From Candidatus Giovannonibacteria bacterium RIFCSPHIGHO2_02_43_16 (GTDB lineage Bacteria; Patescibacteriota; Minisyncoccia; JACPKW01; UBA11713), in the NCBI GenBank assembly GCA_001778545.1, contig MFHJ01000012.1, positions 1 to 31,593 of the forward strand: a stretch of DNA of 31,593 nucleotides, written 5' to 3'. Below are positions 21,148-27,786 of this stretch, in pieces. A program made the position numbers and the translations under genes. The first letter of the stretch is position 1, and the number at the start of each line of letters is the position of its first letter. Below the pieces are notes generated by a model. It was not told the origin of the DNA. It made no database searches and saw only the letters and a list, made by a program, of their open reading frames with translations.

Positions 21148-22263
21148 CTATGATTTAATTTCCTTTTTGAATTCGAGAATCGCCTGCTTGAACCGGCTAA
21201 TCGCCTTTTGGTCTGGAAACGCGGTCTGCAAAGGAATTCTCAGCGCAAAGCCCTTGGAGGAATACATGTATTCCTTGCTTTTCATTCCGGCATACCCTTT
21301 TAATTTTTCATACAGGGCATCGGCCACATTTTGATCAATTTTACGCTGGATGTTGCCGAACCGAAAGCTCACCGCCCCATCGCTCCATACGGTAAAAACC
21401 GACGCTTTATTTTCTCCCTCCCAGGGAATTACTTTGAATGTGAAAGTACCCTTATCTGCCCCGCTTCCCCACTCAACCGAATCAGCATTCTCTTTGGAGA
21501 ACTTGTAAAGCTCCGACAGAGTGGCAAGTGCCGTTTTGTCTTGAATCTTTGCTTGCGCATCCTGGAAGAACGACTCCTTATCCCATTCTCGATACTGCCG
21601 CTTGCCGGATGACGATACGGCAATGTCTTTTTTCACTTCAGCGCCAAAGATTCTGGGAATCAAGATTTCGTATTCTTCGTGTTTGTAATATTCAAGCTCC
21701 ACCGCAAAGATATCGAATCTGCTGTTTTCGTTGATGAAGATAATGAGATCTTTCAATTGGTCGTGAAGCTTGTCCATAAGAACCACGAACCGGAAATTTC
21801 CTTTGTTAAGATTCTGCCGAATGTTTTCAAGAAGCGATACTGCTTCCTCGTCTCCAAGTTCAAAGAATTCTTTAAGCCGCTCGCGGAGCGGTATCTTTAA
21901 TTTTTTATTCACTTCTTCATCGAGCCGCCGGCTAAACTCGTCAAAGTCCAGCCCCTCGCTCCATAACGCCGCACCGTAGTCTAGGACTTGAGCGACAACA
22001 TATCGCTTGTCCGGATTCTTGTAGAGCTTAGTCTCGATAAGATAGATCTCGCCGTCTTTGTCCACGCCGATGGCATCAATAGGCCCGCTATTCGTTGGGA
22101 ACTCCCGGGCGAGGATAAGAAGCCGGATATCTTCCTTGATATCGTAGAGCGGAATGCTCTCGGGATTGTCGTATATGTATTGCTGGAGATAATCCTCTTT
22201 TTCGAAATTGGATTTTTCTATGCGCTGGGCATTTTTGCCCTTTTTTGAGATGATGATTGCCAT
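21148..22263 (-). CDS. PD-(D/E)XK nuclease-like protein (DUF91/NucS-like)
   Basis: About 371 aa from the ATG at 22263. A nuclease core sits near the N-terminus: PIDAIGVDKDGEIYLIETKL, with Asp, then Glu-x-Lys, the PD-(D/E)XK signature, followed by VVAQVLDYGAALW, as in DUF91 and related helix-strand families. The middle has predicted beta-rich segments, and the C-terminus (ASVFTVWSDGAVSFRFGNIQRK) resembles a nucleic-acid- or protein-binding domain of DUF4268-type proteins. It probably acts in defence or repair. The longer frame reads into tRNA-His and is rejected; the gene starts 8 nt after that tRNA's 3' end. Confidence 0.72.
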   Translation of the reverse strand: MAIIISKKGKNAQRIEKSNFEKEDYLQQYIYDNPESIPLYDIKEDIRLLILAREFPTNSGPIDAIGVDKDGEIYLIETKLYKNPDKRYVVAQVLDYGAALWSEGLDFDEFSRRLDEEVNKKLKIPLRERLKEFFELGDEEAVSLLENIRQNLNKGNFRFVVLMDKLHDQLKDLIIFINENSRFDIFAVELEYYKHEEYEILIPRIFGAEVKKDIAVSSSGKRQYREWDKESFFQDAQAKIQDKTALATLSELYKFSKENADSVEWGSGADKGTFTFKVIPWEGENKASVFTVWSDGAVSFRFGNIQRKIDQNVADALYEKLKGYAGMKSKEYMYSSKGFALRIPLQTAFPDQKAISRFKQAILEFKKEIKS

Positions 22264-22271
22264 ATTGTTTG

Positions 22272-22344
22272 GGTGCCTATCGGGATTTGAACCCGAACCG
22301 AGAGTTCCACAAACTCTAGTGCTGACCGTTACACTATAGGCACC
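22272..22344 (-). tRNA. tRNA-His(GTG)
   Basis: Acceptor GTGCCTA/TAGGCAC with the extra G-1 opposite discriminator C, as histidyl-tRNA synthetase requires. Anticodon stem AGAGT/ACTCT with loop TTGTGGA (GTG). CCA not encoded. Its 5' end is part of a 19-bp direct repeat flanking a GIY-YIG remnant. Confidence 0.93.
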
Positions 22345-22353
22345 ATTATTTTT
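22335..22353. repeat. 19-bp direct repeat at tRNA-His 5' end, copy 1
   Basis: TATAGGCACCATTATTTTT: the first bases of tRNA-His plus its upstream flank. It is repeated exactly at 22572-22590, framing the GIY-YIG fragment like insertion-site duplications. Confidence 0.75.
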
Positions 22354-22357
22354 CAAG

Positions 22358-22565
22358 CTACTTTTTCAAATATCGCCTTCCTGCAGCTGACTTGAAGTAT
22401 AACTCACGTTTCCTTGCAATTTCAAATGAATCAAATTTTTCCTCATACACGACATTAATATTCTTCATATTTTTTGTAGATAGTGTATGTCCTGCTATGT
22501 GCTGTTTTATCCTGCGCTCTAAATTATTTGTAACACCCCGCCCGAACGACGGACTCGTCCAGTCG
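22358..22565 (-). pseudogene. GIY-YIG endonuclease fragment
   Basis: The frame reads SFGRGVTNNLERRIKQH, then HTLSTKNMKNINVVYEEKF and ARKRELYFKSAAGRRYLKK-stop: the C-terminal two thirds of a small GIY-YIG nuclease (TNNLERRxxxH and the catalytic-Glu helix region). The N-terminal GIY...YIG part is absent, replaced by a palindrome and the duplicated tRNA-His end. No good start codon. A mobile-nuclease remnant. Confidence 0.72.
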
Positions 22566-22571
22566 GGCAGG
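22536..22571. repeat. GC-rich palindromic element
   Basis: On the minus strand CCTGCCCGA pairs with TCGGGCGGG (one G-U) around a GAC...GTC inner stem. It has the same outer pairing pattern as the element inside rluA (23567-23598), so both probably belong to one dispersed family. Confidence 0.5.
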
Positions 22572-22590
22572 TATAGGCACCATTATTTTT
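22572..22590. repeat. 19-bp direct repeat, copy 2
   Basis: Identical to 22335-22353, but not followed by the rest of a tRNA. It marks the other boundary of the GIY-YIG insertion. Confidence 0.75.
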
Positions 22591-22635
22591 TTGCAATTCG
22601 AAACTACCCAACTATTCTATTACTTAACCGCGCAA

Positions 22636-22887
22636 CTATTCAACCTTAAAAACCAACGAACCCTCCTTGGCGGCTTTGGAAAGCATTATTGCCACCTCCT
22701 CTCCCGTTTTTGCGGAACTGACATTTTCTTTGTTGATCTGCATCGATCCGACGACATCCGTAAATTCATTGTCTCCTTTGACAACTTTAACCTTGTCTCC
22801 CGTTGAAAGCTTATCGGTAAGCTTGACGACGGCAACGTGAATTTTGTCGTAGTAGTGGGTCACTTTCCCTATTTGCTTATCAGCCAT
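22636..22887 (-). CDS. Single-domain EF-Tu domain-2-like protein
   Basis: An 83-aa beta-barrel protein (GKVTHYYDKIHVAVVKLTDK, LSTGDKVKVVKGDNEFTDVVGSMQ, AKTGEEVAIML) matching translation-factor domain 2 without the GTPase. Such stand-alone domains are common in Patescibacteria and archaea and are often linked with U32 peptidases; their role is unknown. It lies between the GIY-YIG remnant and tRNA-Leu. Confidence 0.8.
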   Translation of the reverse strand: MADKQIGKVTHYYDKIHVAVVKLTDKLSTGDKVKVVKGDNEFTDVVGSMQINKENVSSAKTGEEVAIMLSKAAKEGSLVFKVE

Positions 22888-22978
22888 AGATTACAATTAA
22901 TTTTTATAATCTGCCGACCTTCTTATACCCCCATCCTACACCCATAAAAGATTAATGCAAAAGGTATTCTAAAGCGTG

Positions 22979-23062
22979 TGCGCGGGGGGAGATTTGAACT
23001 CCCACGGTCTTGCGACCACTGGCACCTCAAGCCAGCCTGGCTACCGATTACAGCACCCGCGC
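22979..23062 (-). tRNA. tRNA-Leu(GAG)
   Basis: Acceptor GCGCGGG/CCCGCGC, anticodon stem CTGGC/GCCAG with loop TTGAGGT (GAG, decodes CTC/CTT), and the long class II variable arm GGTCGCAAGACC. 84 nt; CCA not encoded. Confidence 0.93.
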
Positions 23063-23079
23063 GCCAATATGACGTTTCG

Positions 23080-23472
23080 TTATTCCGACGGAGCCTCTTC
23101 TTTCGGAGCCGTATACAAAGTCTGTTTCATTTTCCGGCGCGCCTCGGATTGCGCCTTCTCGCGGACATAATACAGCTTCGCTCTTCTGATATTCCCGCGT
23201 CTTAAAATTTCGATCTTCTCTATCACTGGAGAATATAATGGGAAAATTCTCTCCACTCCAATGCCATCGGAAACTTTTCTGACAGTAAAAGTCGCGCCTG
23301 CCTCCATTCCGTGCTTCCGCGCGAGCACCAATCCCTCAAACGCCTGAAGTCTCGTTTTGTCCCCTTCTTTAATTTTCTGCCAGACGCGAACCGCATCTCC
23401 GGCGTGAAGATCTAATTTTCTCCTCGCCTCTATATCAATCGGCGAAAATTTCGTATCAAAAACCGTAGTCAT
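23080..23472 (-). CDS. rplS: Ribosomal protein bL19
   Basis: 130 aa, of usual length. The family blocks are [51 protein letters not shown] and the basic [16 protein letters not shown]. bL19 sits at the 30S-50S interface (bridges B6/B8). A ~20-residue tail rich in Glu/Pro follows. The start overlaps the rluA-family gene by 4 nt (ATGA). Confidence 0.96.
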   Translation of the reverse strand: MTTVFDTKFSPIDIEARRKLDLHAGDAVRVWQKIKEGDKTRLQAFEGLVLARKHGMEAGATFTVRKVSDGIGVERIFPLYSPVIEKIEILRRGNIRRAKLYYVREKAQSEARRKMKQTLYTAPKEEAPSE

Positions 23473-24143
23473 GATTTGTTATTTTTATCACATGTCCCGA
23501 TTTCTTGCAAGGCTCGCTCCAAATCCTCGGGCATATCGGCCTCGAGCTTGATTTTTGCGCCACTTGGCCCGCCTTGACTTGCCGCAGGCGAGGCAGGCAA
23601 CGAAAACTCTATTGAAGAAGCGTGCAAAAATTGGCGCGCGAGGCCGCCAGGACACATATATCTTTTCCCGGAATAAAGCTTGTCACAGACAACAGGATGT
23701 CCGATTGCCGCAAAATGCGAGCGGATTTGGTGCGTTCGCCCGGTTTTCGGAAGCGCCTCGACAAACGTGAAGTCATTGAATCTTTTTATAACTTTGTATT
23801 CGGTCAGCGCTTCCCTAATTGTTCCCCTTTTTTCGCCGATCGCAACTCTTTTCAGCGGAGTTTTTTTACTTCTCCCAATCGACAATTCAATTCTGCCGGA
23901 ATTATCTTTGAATTTGCCGACAACTAAAACTTTGTAGCTTTTTTGAATTAGCCGCGATTTAAAAAGATCGCGCAAATACTCCTGCGCCTTCTCATTTTTC
24001 GCGAAAAGGATTACTCCAGAAGTTTCCTTGTCGAGCCGATGGACGATTAACAGTTCTGGCCTTTCTTTTAGCGCCCAATAAAAATTTTCTCCTGCGGGCT
24101 TATTGGCCGCCAGTAAATTGTCGTCCTCGTAGATTTTTTGCAT
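23469..24143 (-). CDS. RluA-family rRNA/tRNA pseudouridine synthase
   Basis: A 224-aa protein with the catalytic motif [15 protein letters not shown] (Asp nucleophile) and the family's [23 protein letters not shown]. It converts uridine to pseudouridine in structured RNA; no S4 domain, so the target is unclear (RluA or RluC/D-like core). A palindromic element (23567-23598) is inserted in frame near residues 182-192, adding [11 protein letters not shown] to a surface region near the C-terminus. It starts right after the stop of the membrane protein gene (TAGATG) and overlaps rplS. Confidence 0.92.
   Translation of the reverse strand: MQKIYEDDNLLAANKPAGENFYWALKERPELLIVHRLDKETSGVILFAKNEKAQEYLRDLFKSRLIQKSYKVLVVGKFKDNSGRIELSIGRSKKTPLKRVAIGEKRGTIREALTEYKVIKRFNDFTFVEALPKTGRTHQIRSHFAAIGHPVVCDKLYSGKRYMCPGGLARQFLHASSIEFSLPASPAASQGGPSGAKIKLEADMPEDLERALQEIGTCDKNNKS
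23567..23598. repeat. Palindromic element inside the pseudouridine synthase gene
   Basis: On the minus strand GCCTGCC pairs with GGCGGGC (one G-U), enclosing a GC-rich loop. It is inserted in frame and encodes low-complexity residues. Confidence 0.55.
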
Positions 24144-24683
24144 CTATACCTTAATTTGGTCTGAACCTGGCATAGACACGGAAGCCGCGGCTTTGGCATG
24201 CATCCTATTTACCGCGACTCCGCCGCCTATCAGTATCAGAGCGACTACCACGCCGACGCCGAATTTCACGGCGTCGTCGGCGCCAGCCCACCCCAGAGCA
24301 TATCCATATATAATCCCGAACGCCCCAGACAAAATAATTCCAACACCGATATTCGTTCCGAGGCCAAGCGCGAAACAGAGAATGCCCAAAAGAAGGACGA
24401 TTATTCCGGCGACGTTAGCGGCTATAAAAATTTTACCGCCGTAAGTCTTGCTCAACTTCGCATATTCTTCCTGCCTATCCTGATATTCCCTTTGCTGTCT
24501 TTCGTAACAGGCTTGGTCACCCGTGGCGCAAGAGCCATAATCGCGCGCATAGCTCGGGTATTCCGGCGCGGGAATGAAAATCTTCAAGCCCAAGACGAGA
24601 AGAGTTGAAACTATCACCGCGATCGCTCCGCCGATGATGAAATTCATAATTTTATACTTCCACATAGGATCGTTCCTAAACAT
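24144..24683 (-). CDS. Hypothetical four-helix membrane protein
   Basis: A 179-aa protein. A first transmembrane helix (about 14-36) is followed by an extracytoplasmic loop with two Cys (SCATGDQAC) and a charged helix (YERQQREYQDRQEEYAKLSK). Three more hydrophobic segments follow (about 88-110, 112-130, 138-158), the last ending in a basic tail. No family recognised. A start at codon 7 (ATGTGG), preceded by AGGA at 8 nt, is as likely as the first ATG. First gene of the unit leading to rluA-rplS. Confidence 0.7.
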   Translation of the reverse strand: MFRNDPMWKYKIMNFIIGGAIAVIVSTLLVLGLKIFIPAPEYPSYARDYGSCATGDQACYERQQREYQDRQEEYAKLSKTYGGKIFIAANVAGIIVLLLGILCFALGLGTNIGVGIILSGAFGIIYGYALGWAGADDAVKFGVGVVVALILIGGGVAVNRMHAKAAASVSMPGSDQIKV

Positions 24684-24713
24684 ATATTTTATTTTATTTT
24701 TTAATAATAACCT

Positions 24714-25259
24714 TTAAAAAATTGGAAACAATAAATTAGTGAAGGGAGGACGGCTTAGGCGCGAGTCAATCCGCGATGGAATTTCTACCCTCCGATCATT
24801 TTCAAACTGCAAACTCGTCAATTCATAAGTGACCTTGCCCGCCCATTCAGAAGACACTCTTGCTCCCCCGAACGGAAACTCTTTTATATAATTGGGCTTG
24901 AGAGTATCGCCCAGCGAGATGACTTCTTCCCAAATGCTTTTTCCATCCTTGTCTAAATAATAAACTTTGATGCCAACATAATTTACGGTTTTATCGCCAG
25001 TGTTTTGCACTTTTCCAGTATATGTCCGCAGGCGCGGGTTTGATTGGTAGATATCCTGCAAATAAACTTCATTTGTGAAAGTCACTTTTATTTTCGAGGA
25101 GTAATTTTCGGCTTCGTTTGCCTGAGGCGATTCTTCTTTTTCGTTTTTCGAACCGTCCCCATTGCCGGCTTCTCGATAATAAACCACAAACGCCAATCCC
25201 AAAACAATCGCTATAGCAAGCAGAACGCCAATGGCCTTAAACTCTTTATTCTTATCCAT
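24714..25259 (-). CDS. Membrane-anchored protein with FxLYD-like beta domain
   Basis: A 181-aa protein. Residues 8-28 are an N-terminal signal-anchor helix, followed by a disordered acidic linker (about 30-52) and a beta-sandwich with YTGKVQNTGDKTVNYVGIKVYYLDKDG, the pattern of FxLYD/DUF3426 extracytoplasmic domains. It likely faces outside the cell; role unknown. TATAAT (25267-25272) ends 7 nt before the ATG. Confidence 0.75.
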   Translation of the reverse strand: MDKNKEFKAIGVLLAIAIVLGLAFVVYYREAGNGDGSKNEKEESPQANEAENYSSKIKVTFTNEVYLQDIYQSNPRLRTYTGKVQNTGDKTVNYVGIKVYYLDKDGKSIWEEVISLGDTLKPNYIKEFPFGGARVSSEWAGKVTYELTSLQFENDRRVEIPSRIDSRLSRPPFTNLLFPIF

Positions 25260-25276
25260 TTTCTTTATTATACAAT

Positions 25277-25597
25277 TTATTTAACAATACTTCCAGCGGG
25301 CACTTCCGCGTCCGGGCCAAGCAAAATCGGCCTGCCTTCGTTATCCGCCGCAAGAAGCATTCCTTGTGATTCAAGTCCCATTAATTTCCGCGGTTCGAGA
25401 TTGGCAACAACGACTATTTCTTTCCCAATCAAACTTTCCAGTTGATAAACTTTTCCGATTCCAGCGATAATTTGGCGGTTTTCCTCGCCAAGCGAAACTT
25501 CAAGCTTAACTAATTTCTCTGAACCCTCGACCCTTTCGGCAGATAAAATCTTCGCCACCCGCAAATCGATTTTTAGAAAATCGGTGTATGAAATCAT
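25277..25597 (-). CDS. Stand-alone tRNA-binding domain (MetRS C-terminal/Trbp111 type)
   Basis: A 106-aa OB-fold protein: FLKIDLRVAKILSAERVEGSEKLVKLEV, RQIIAGIGKVY, VVVANLEPRKLMGLESQGMLLAA. It corresponds to the dimerising tRNA-binding tail of bacterial MetG or free Trbp111, which binds the tRNA elbow and aids aminoacylation. Here it is a separate gene, overlapping the UBP-zinc-finger gene by 4 nt (ATGA). Confidence 0.92.
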   Translation of the reverse strand: MISYTDFLKIDLRVAKILSAERVEGSEKLVKLEVSLGEENRQIIAGIGKVYQLESLIGKEIVVVANLEPRKLMGLESQGMLLAADNEGRPILLGPDAEVPAGSIVK

Positions 25598-25863
25598 TCT
25601 AAATACGCTTTATCAATCCAGCACCAGATCCATGATAAAGGCGTTCCAGTCGGGAGAGGAATAATAATCGGGTGATTTGTTTCTTTAAAATGCTCCTCGT
25701 TATGGGCGTTATGCGACTGGCAGCAAAAAACTCTGCCGCAAGAAGTGCAAAGCCGGAGATTTGTAGCAACATCGCACTTTTCGCATTTCTTCGCGTCTGA
25801 AGTGGTAATTTTCATCTCGCCTACATGCGGACAAGATTCTTTTTTGATTTTTTGTGATGGCAT
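25594..25863 (-). CDS. UBP-type zinc finger protein
   Basis: An 89-aa protein with the ZnF-UBP ligand pattern: CPHVGE, KKCEKCDVATNLRLCTSCGRVFCC, then HNEEHFKETNHPIII and WCWIDKAYLE. In eukaryotes this domain binds ubiquitin C-termini; in bacteria its ligand is unknown. Coupled by a 4-nt overlap to the tRNA-binding-domain gene. Its promoter shares the ~17-bp gap with divergent tRNA-Val. Confidence 0.85.
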   Translation of the reverse strand: MPSQKIKKESCPHVGEMKITTSDAKKCEKCDVATNLRLCTSCGRVFCCQSHNAHNEEHFKETNHPIIIPLPTGTPLSWIWCWIDKAYLE

Positions 25864-25880
25864 AGTATATTTACTTTATC

Positions 25881-25952
25881 GCGCCCTTAGCTCAGTGGTA
25901 GAGCGTTCGCTTGACATGCGAAAGGCCGGAAGTCCGATCCTTCCAGGGCGCA
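25881..25952 (+). tRNA. tRNA-Val(GAC)
   Basis: Acceptor GCGCCCT/AGGGCGC, D-stem GCTC/GAGC, anticodon stem TTCGC/GCGAA with loop TTGACAT (GAC), T-stem GGAAG/CTTCC. The T-loop is TCCGATC, so position 55 is C instead of the near-universal U. CCA not encoded. It ends next to the stop of the convergent membrane-protein gene. Confidence 0.9.
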
Positions 25953-26285
25953 CTAGCTTTTCAAAATAATTCCTATCCGTTTCATGGCAACAAATCCGTA
26001 GCCCCAAACAATGGGCAGCCATATTGGAATCCCAAGAAAATCCGGCTCCGCGAAAGACTGGTATCCGCTTACTTGCGTTCCAATAACTTCCACCAACCCC
26101 CCAATAATAATGCCGTAAATAAAGATGGCAAATTCCGAATTGTCGCCGCGCCATAAAATTAAAACTACAGACAAAATAATATAGATCGCAAAAAGCAAAA
26201 AACTATTCTGCCAAAAAAGATAGGAAAACAAAATCCCGAAAAGGATCGGAAGCGTTTCTATGAAAACTTTAGCAATCTTATTCAT
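25953..26285 (-). CDS. Small hypothetical membrane protein
   Basis: 110 aa, about four hydrophobic helices (11-26, 28-46, 51-70, 85-102). Between the last two lies the conserved-looking loop SGYQSFAEPDFLGIPIWLP. I cannot name the family. The ATG overlaps the stop of the pterin dehydratase gene (ATGA), so it is translated from the same mRNA. Confidence 0.7.
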   Translation of the reverse strand: MNKIAKVFIETLPILFGILFSYLFWQNSFLLFAIYIILSVVLILWRGDNSEFAIFIYGIIIGGLVEVIGTQVSGYQSFAEPDFLGIPIWLPIVWGYGFVAMKRIGIILKS

Positions 26286-26605
26286 TTTATTTGGTCGATT
26301 TTGGCAGCCATGATAAAATCGTTTTCCGAAAGGCCGCCGATGGCGTGCGTCCAGAGATTCAATATTACCTTATTATATAAAATAGCGAAATCCGGATGGT
26401 GCCCCTCTTCCTCCGCTAGCGCGCCGACTTTGTTTGCAAACGCCAAAGCTTCTTTAAAACCCTTAAACTTAAATTCCTTAAAAATTTTCTCCGCGCGCAC
26501 CAAGTTCCATCCCTTCACTTGATCCAAATATGGTTTTATCTGCTCTGGTTCAAATGGTTTAGTTCCGCCTTCACATGGGATGCATTTTTTACTCAAGAGA
26601 TCCAT
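26282..26605 (-). CDS. Pterin-4a-carbinolamine dehydratase (PCD/DCoH family)
   Basis: 107 aa from the ATG at 26605. Family motif EEGHHPDF with the two catalytic His, then YNKVILNLWTHAIGGLSENDFIMAAKID. The preceding KGWNLVRAEKIFKEFKFKGFKEALAFAN is the usual N-terminal half. It dehydrates 4a-hydroxytetrahydropterin; in organisms without aromatic hydroxylases its role is unclear. The longer frame reads through tRNA-Glu and is rejected; the chosen start is only 2 nt after the tRNA 3' end. Confidence 0.9.
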   Translation of the reverse strand: MDLLSKKCIPCEGGTKPFEPEQIKPYLDQVKGWNLVRAEKIFKEFKFKGFKEALAFANKVGALAEEEGHHPDFAILYNKVILNLWTHAIGGLSENDFIMAAKIDQIK

Positions 26606-26607
26606 AG

Positions 26608-26679
26608 CGGCCCCACCGGGAATCGAACCCGGATTTACGCCTTGAAAGAGCGCTGTCCTCACCATTAGACGATGGGGCC
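26608..26679 (-). tRNA. tRNA-Glu(TTC)
   Basis: Acceptor GGCCCCA/TGGGGCC, anticodon loop CTTTCAA (TTC) on a GCGCT/GGCGT stem with G-U at both ends, T-arm CCGGG/CCCGG with loop TTCGATT. Discriminator G, CCA not encoded. Confidence 0.92.
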
Positions 26680-26691
26680 GGAACTCGTATA

Positions 26692-26697
26692 TATTAT
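26692..26697 (+). promoter_or_regulatory. -10 box of tsaD, leaderless
   Basis: TATTAT ends 6 nt (AGTAAC) before the tsaD ATG, in the 24-bp gap to divergent tRNA-Glu. Confidence 0.6.
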
Positions 26698-26703
26698 AGT
26701 AAC

Positions 26704-27765
26704 ATGATTATTTTATCCATAGAGACATCCTGCGATGAGACCGCGATCGCACTTCTGAAAGCCGAGGAGACAAAAAGCGGAGTTGATTTTGAAATTCTTT
26801 CGGATCAGATCGCATCGCAGGTAAAGATCCACGCGCCTTTCGGCGGAGTTGTGCCGAATCTGGCGAAACGAGAACATATTAAGAATCTGCCGATTTTACT
26901 GAAGCGCGCACTTAAGGAGGCTCGGCTTCCACTTGGAAGCCGAGCCTCCAAGTTGGATGCGATAGCCGTCACATACGGCCCGGGGCTTGAGCCCGCCCTC
27001 TGGACTGGAATAAATTTCGCGCGCGAGCTCGCGAAGAAATGGAGAGTGCCGCTCATACCGGTAAATCACCTGGAAGGGCATGTATATTCGGCGTTAATGC
27101 AAAAATCAAAGTTCAAAATTCAAAATGAAGGTATTTTCCCTTTGCTTACATTAATAGTCTCCGGGGGGCATACGGAATTAGTTTTAGTAAAAAACCATTT
27201 AAATTACAAAATTCTCGGCGAGACTTTGGACGACGCCGCGGGCGAAGCGTTTGATAAAGTCGCGCGGATGCTTAAACTCGGATATCCCGGCGGGCCAGAA
27301 ATATCAAAGCTCGCGAAATTTGGACATCGGATGTCCATAAATTTTCCACGGCCGATGATCCATTCTAAAGATTTAAATTTCTCCTTTTCGGGGCTCAAAA
27401 CTGCTGTTCTATATAAAATTCGCGAAATGACCCAAACTAAGTTTAGGTCAAAGAAAGTTAAAGCTGATATCGCATCTTCCTTCGAAGAAGCTGTCGTTGA
27501 TGTTTTGGTCAGAAAAACAATCAAAGCGACGGAACAATACAAACCGCGCGCGATAGCGCTCGGGGGAGGAGTTGCCGCGAATGACAAACTCCGCGAGGAA
27601 CTGGCAAAAAAATTTCCAAATATTTTATTGCCGAATAAACGTTTTACCGGCGACAACGCCGCGATGATCGCGGTCGCGGGATACTACCGTTTCGCAAAAT
27701 CTAAAAATTGGAAAAGCTCAAAAAACATCAAAGCGACCGGAAATCTAAGGCTTTCAAAAAGATAG
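26704..27765 (+). CDS. tsaD: tRNA N6-threonylcarbamoyladenosine transferase TsaD
   Basis: A 353-aa ASKHA-fold protein. It opens with IILSIETSCDETAIALL; metal ligands are in NHLEGHVYSAL, the phosphate loop in VSGGHTELVLV, and IALGGGVAANDKLREEL and GDNAAMIA come near the end. With TsaB/TsaE it attaches threonylcarbamoyl to A37 of ANN-decoding tRNAs. Two in-frame insertions stand out: a perfect 15-bp palindrome (26916-26949) that adds about nine residues (RLPLGSRAS) before LDAIAVTYGPGL, and an A/T-rich stretch (27100-27128) encoding KSKFKIQNE. Confidence 0.95.
   Translation: MIILSIETSCDETAIALLKAEETKSGVDFEILSDQIASQVKIHAPFGGVVPNLAKREHIKNLPILLKRALKEARLPLGSRASKLDAIAVTYGPGLEPALWTGINFARELAKKWRVPLIPVNHLEGHVYSALMQKSKFKIQNEGIFPLLTLIVSGGHTELVLVKNHLNYKILGETLDDAAGEAFDKVARMLKLGYPGGPEISKLAKFGHRMSINFPRPMIHSKDLNFSFSGLKTAVLYKIREMTQTKFRSKKVKADIASSFEEAVVDVLVRKTIKATEQYKPRAIALGGGVAANDKLREELAKKFPNILLPNKRFTGDNAAMIAVAGYYRFAKSKNWKSSKNIKATGNLRLSKR
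26916..26949. repeat. Perfect palindrome inside tsaD
   Basis: GGAGGCTCGGCTTCC and its exact reverse complement flank a 4-nt loop (ACTT). It is an in-frame insertion in a gene otherwise conserved at this point, and in the mRNA it would form a very stable hairpin. Confidence 0.8.
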
Positions 27766-27786
27766 AAAAATTGGCATAATTCAGGA

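Noticed and set aside
22264..22356. Longer start for the DUF91-like gene (402 residues)
   Set aside because: The extra residues are translated tRNA-His.
26606..26665. Longer start for the pterin dehydratase
   Set aside because: The extra residues are translated tRNA-Glu.
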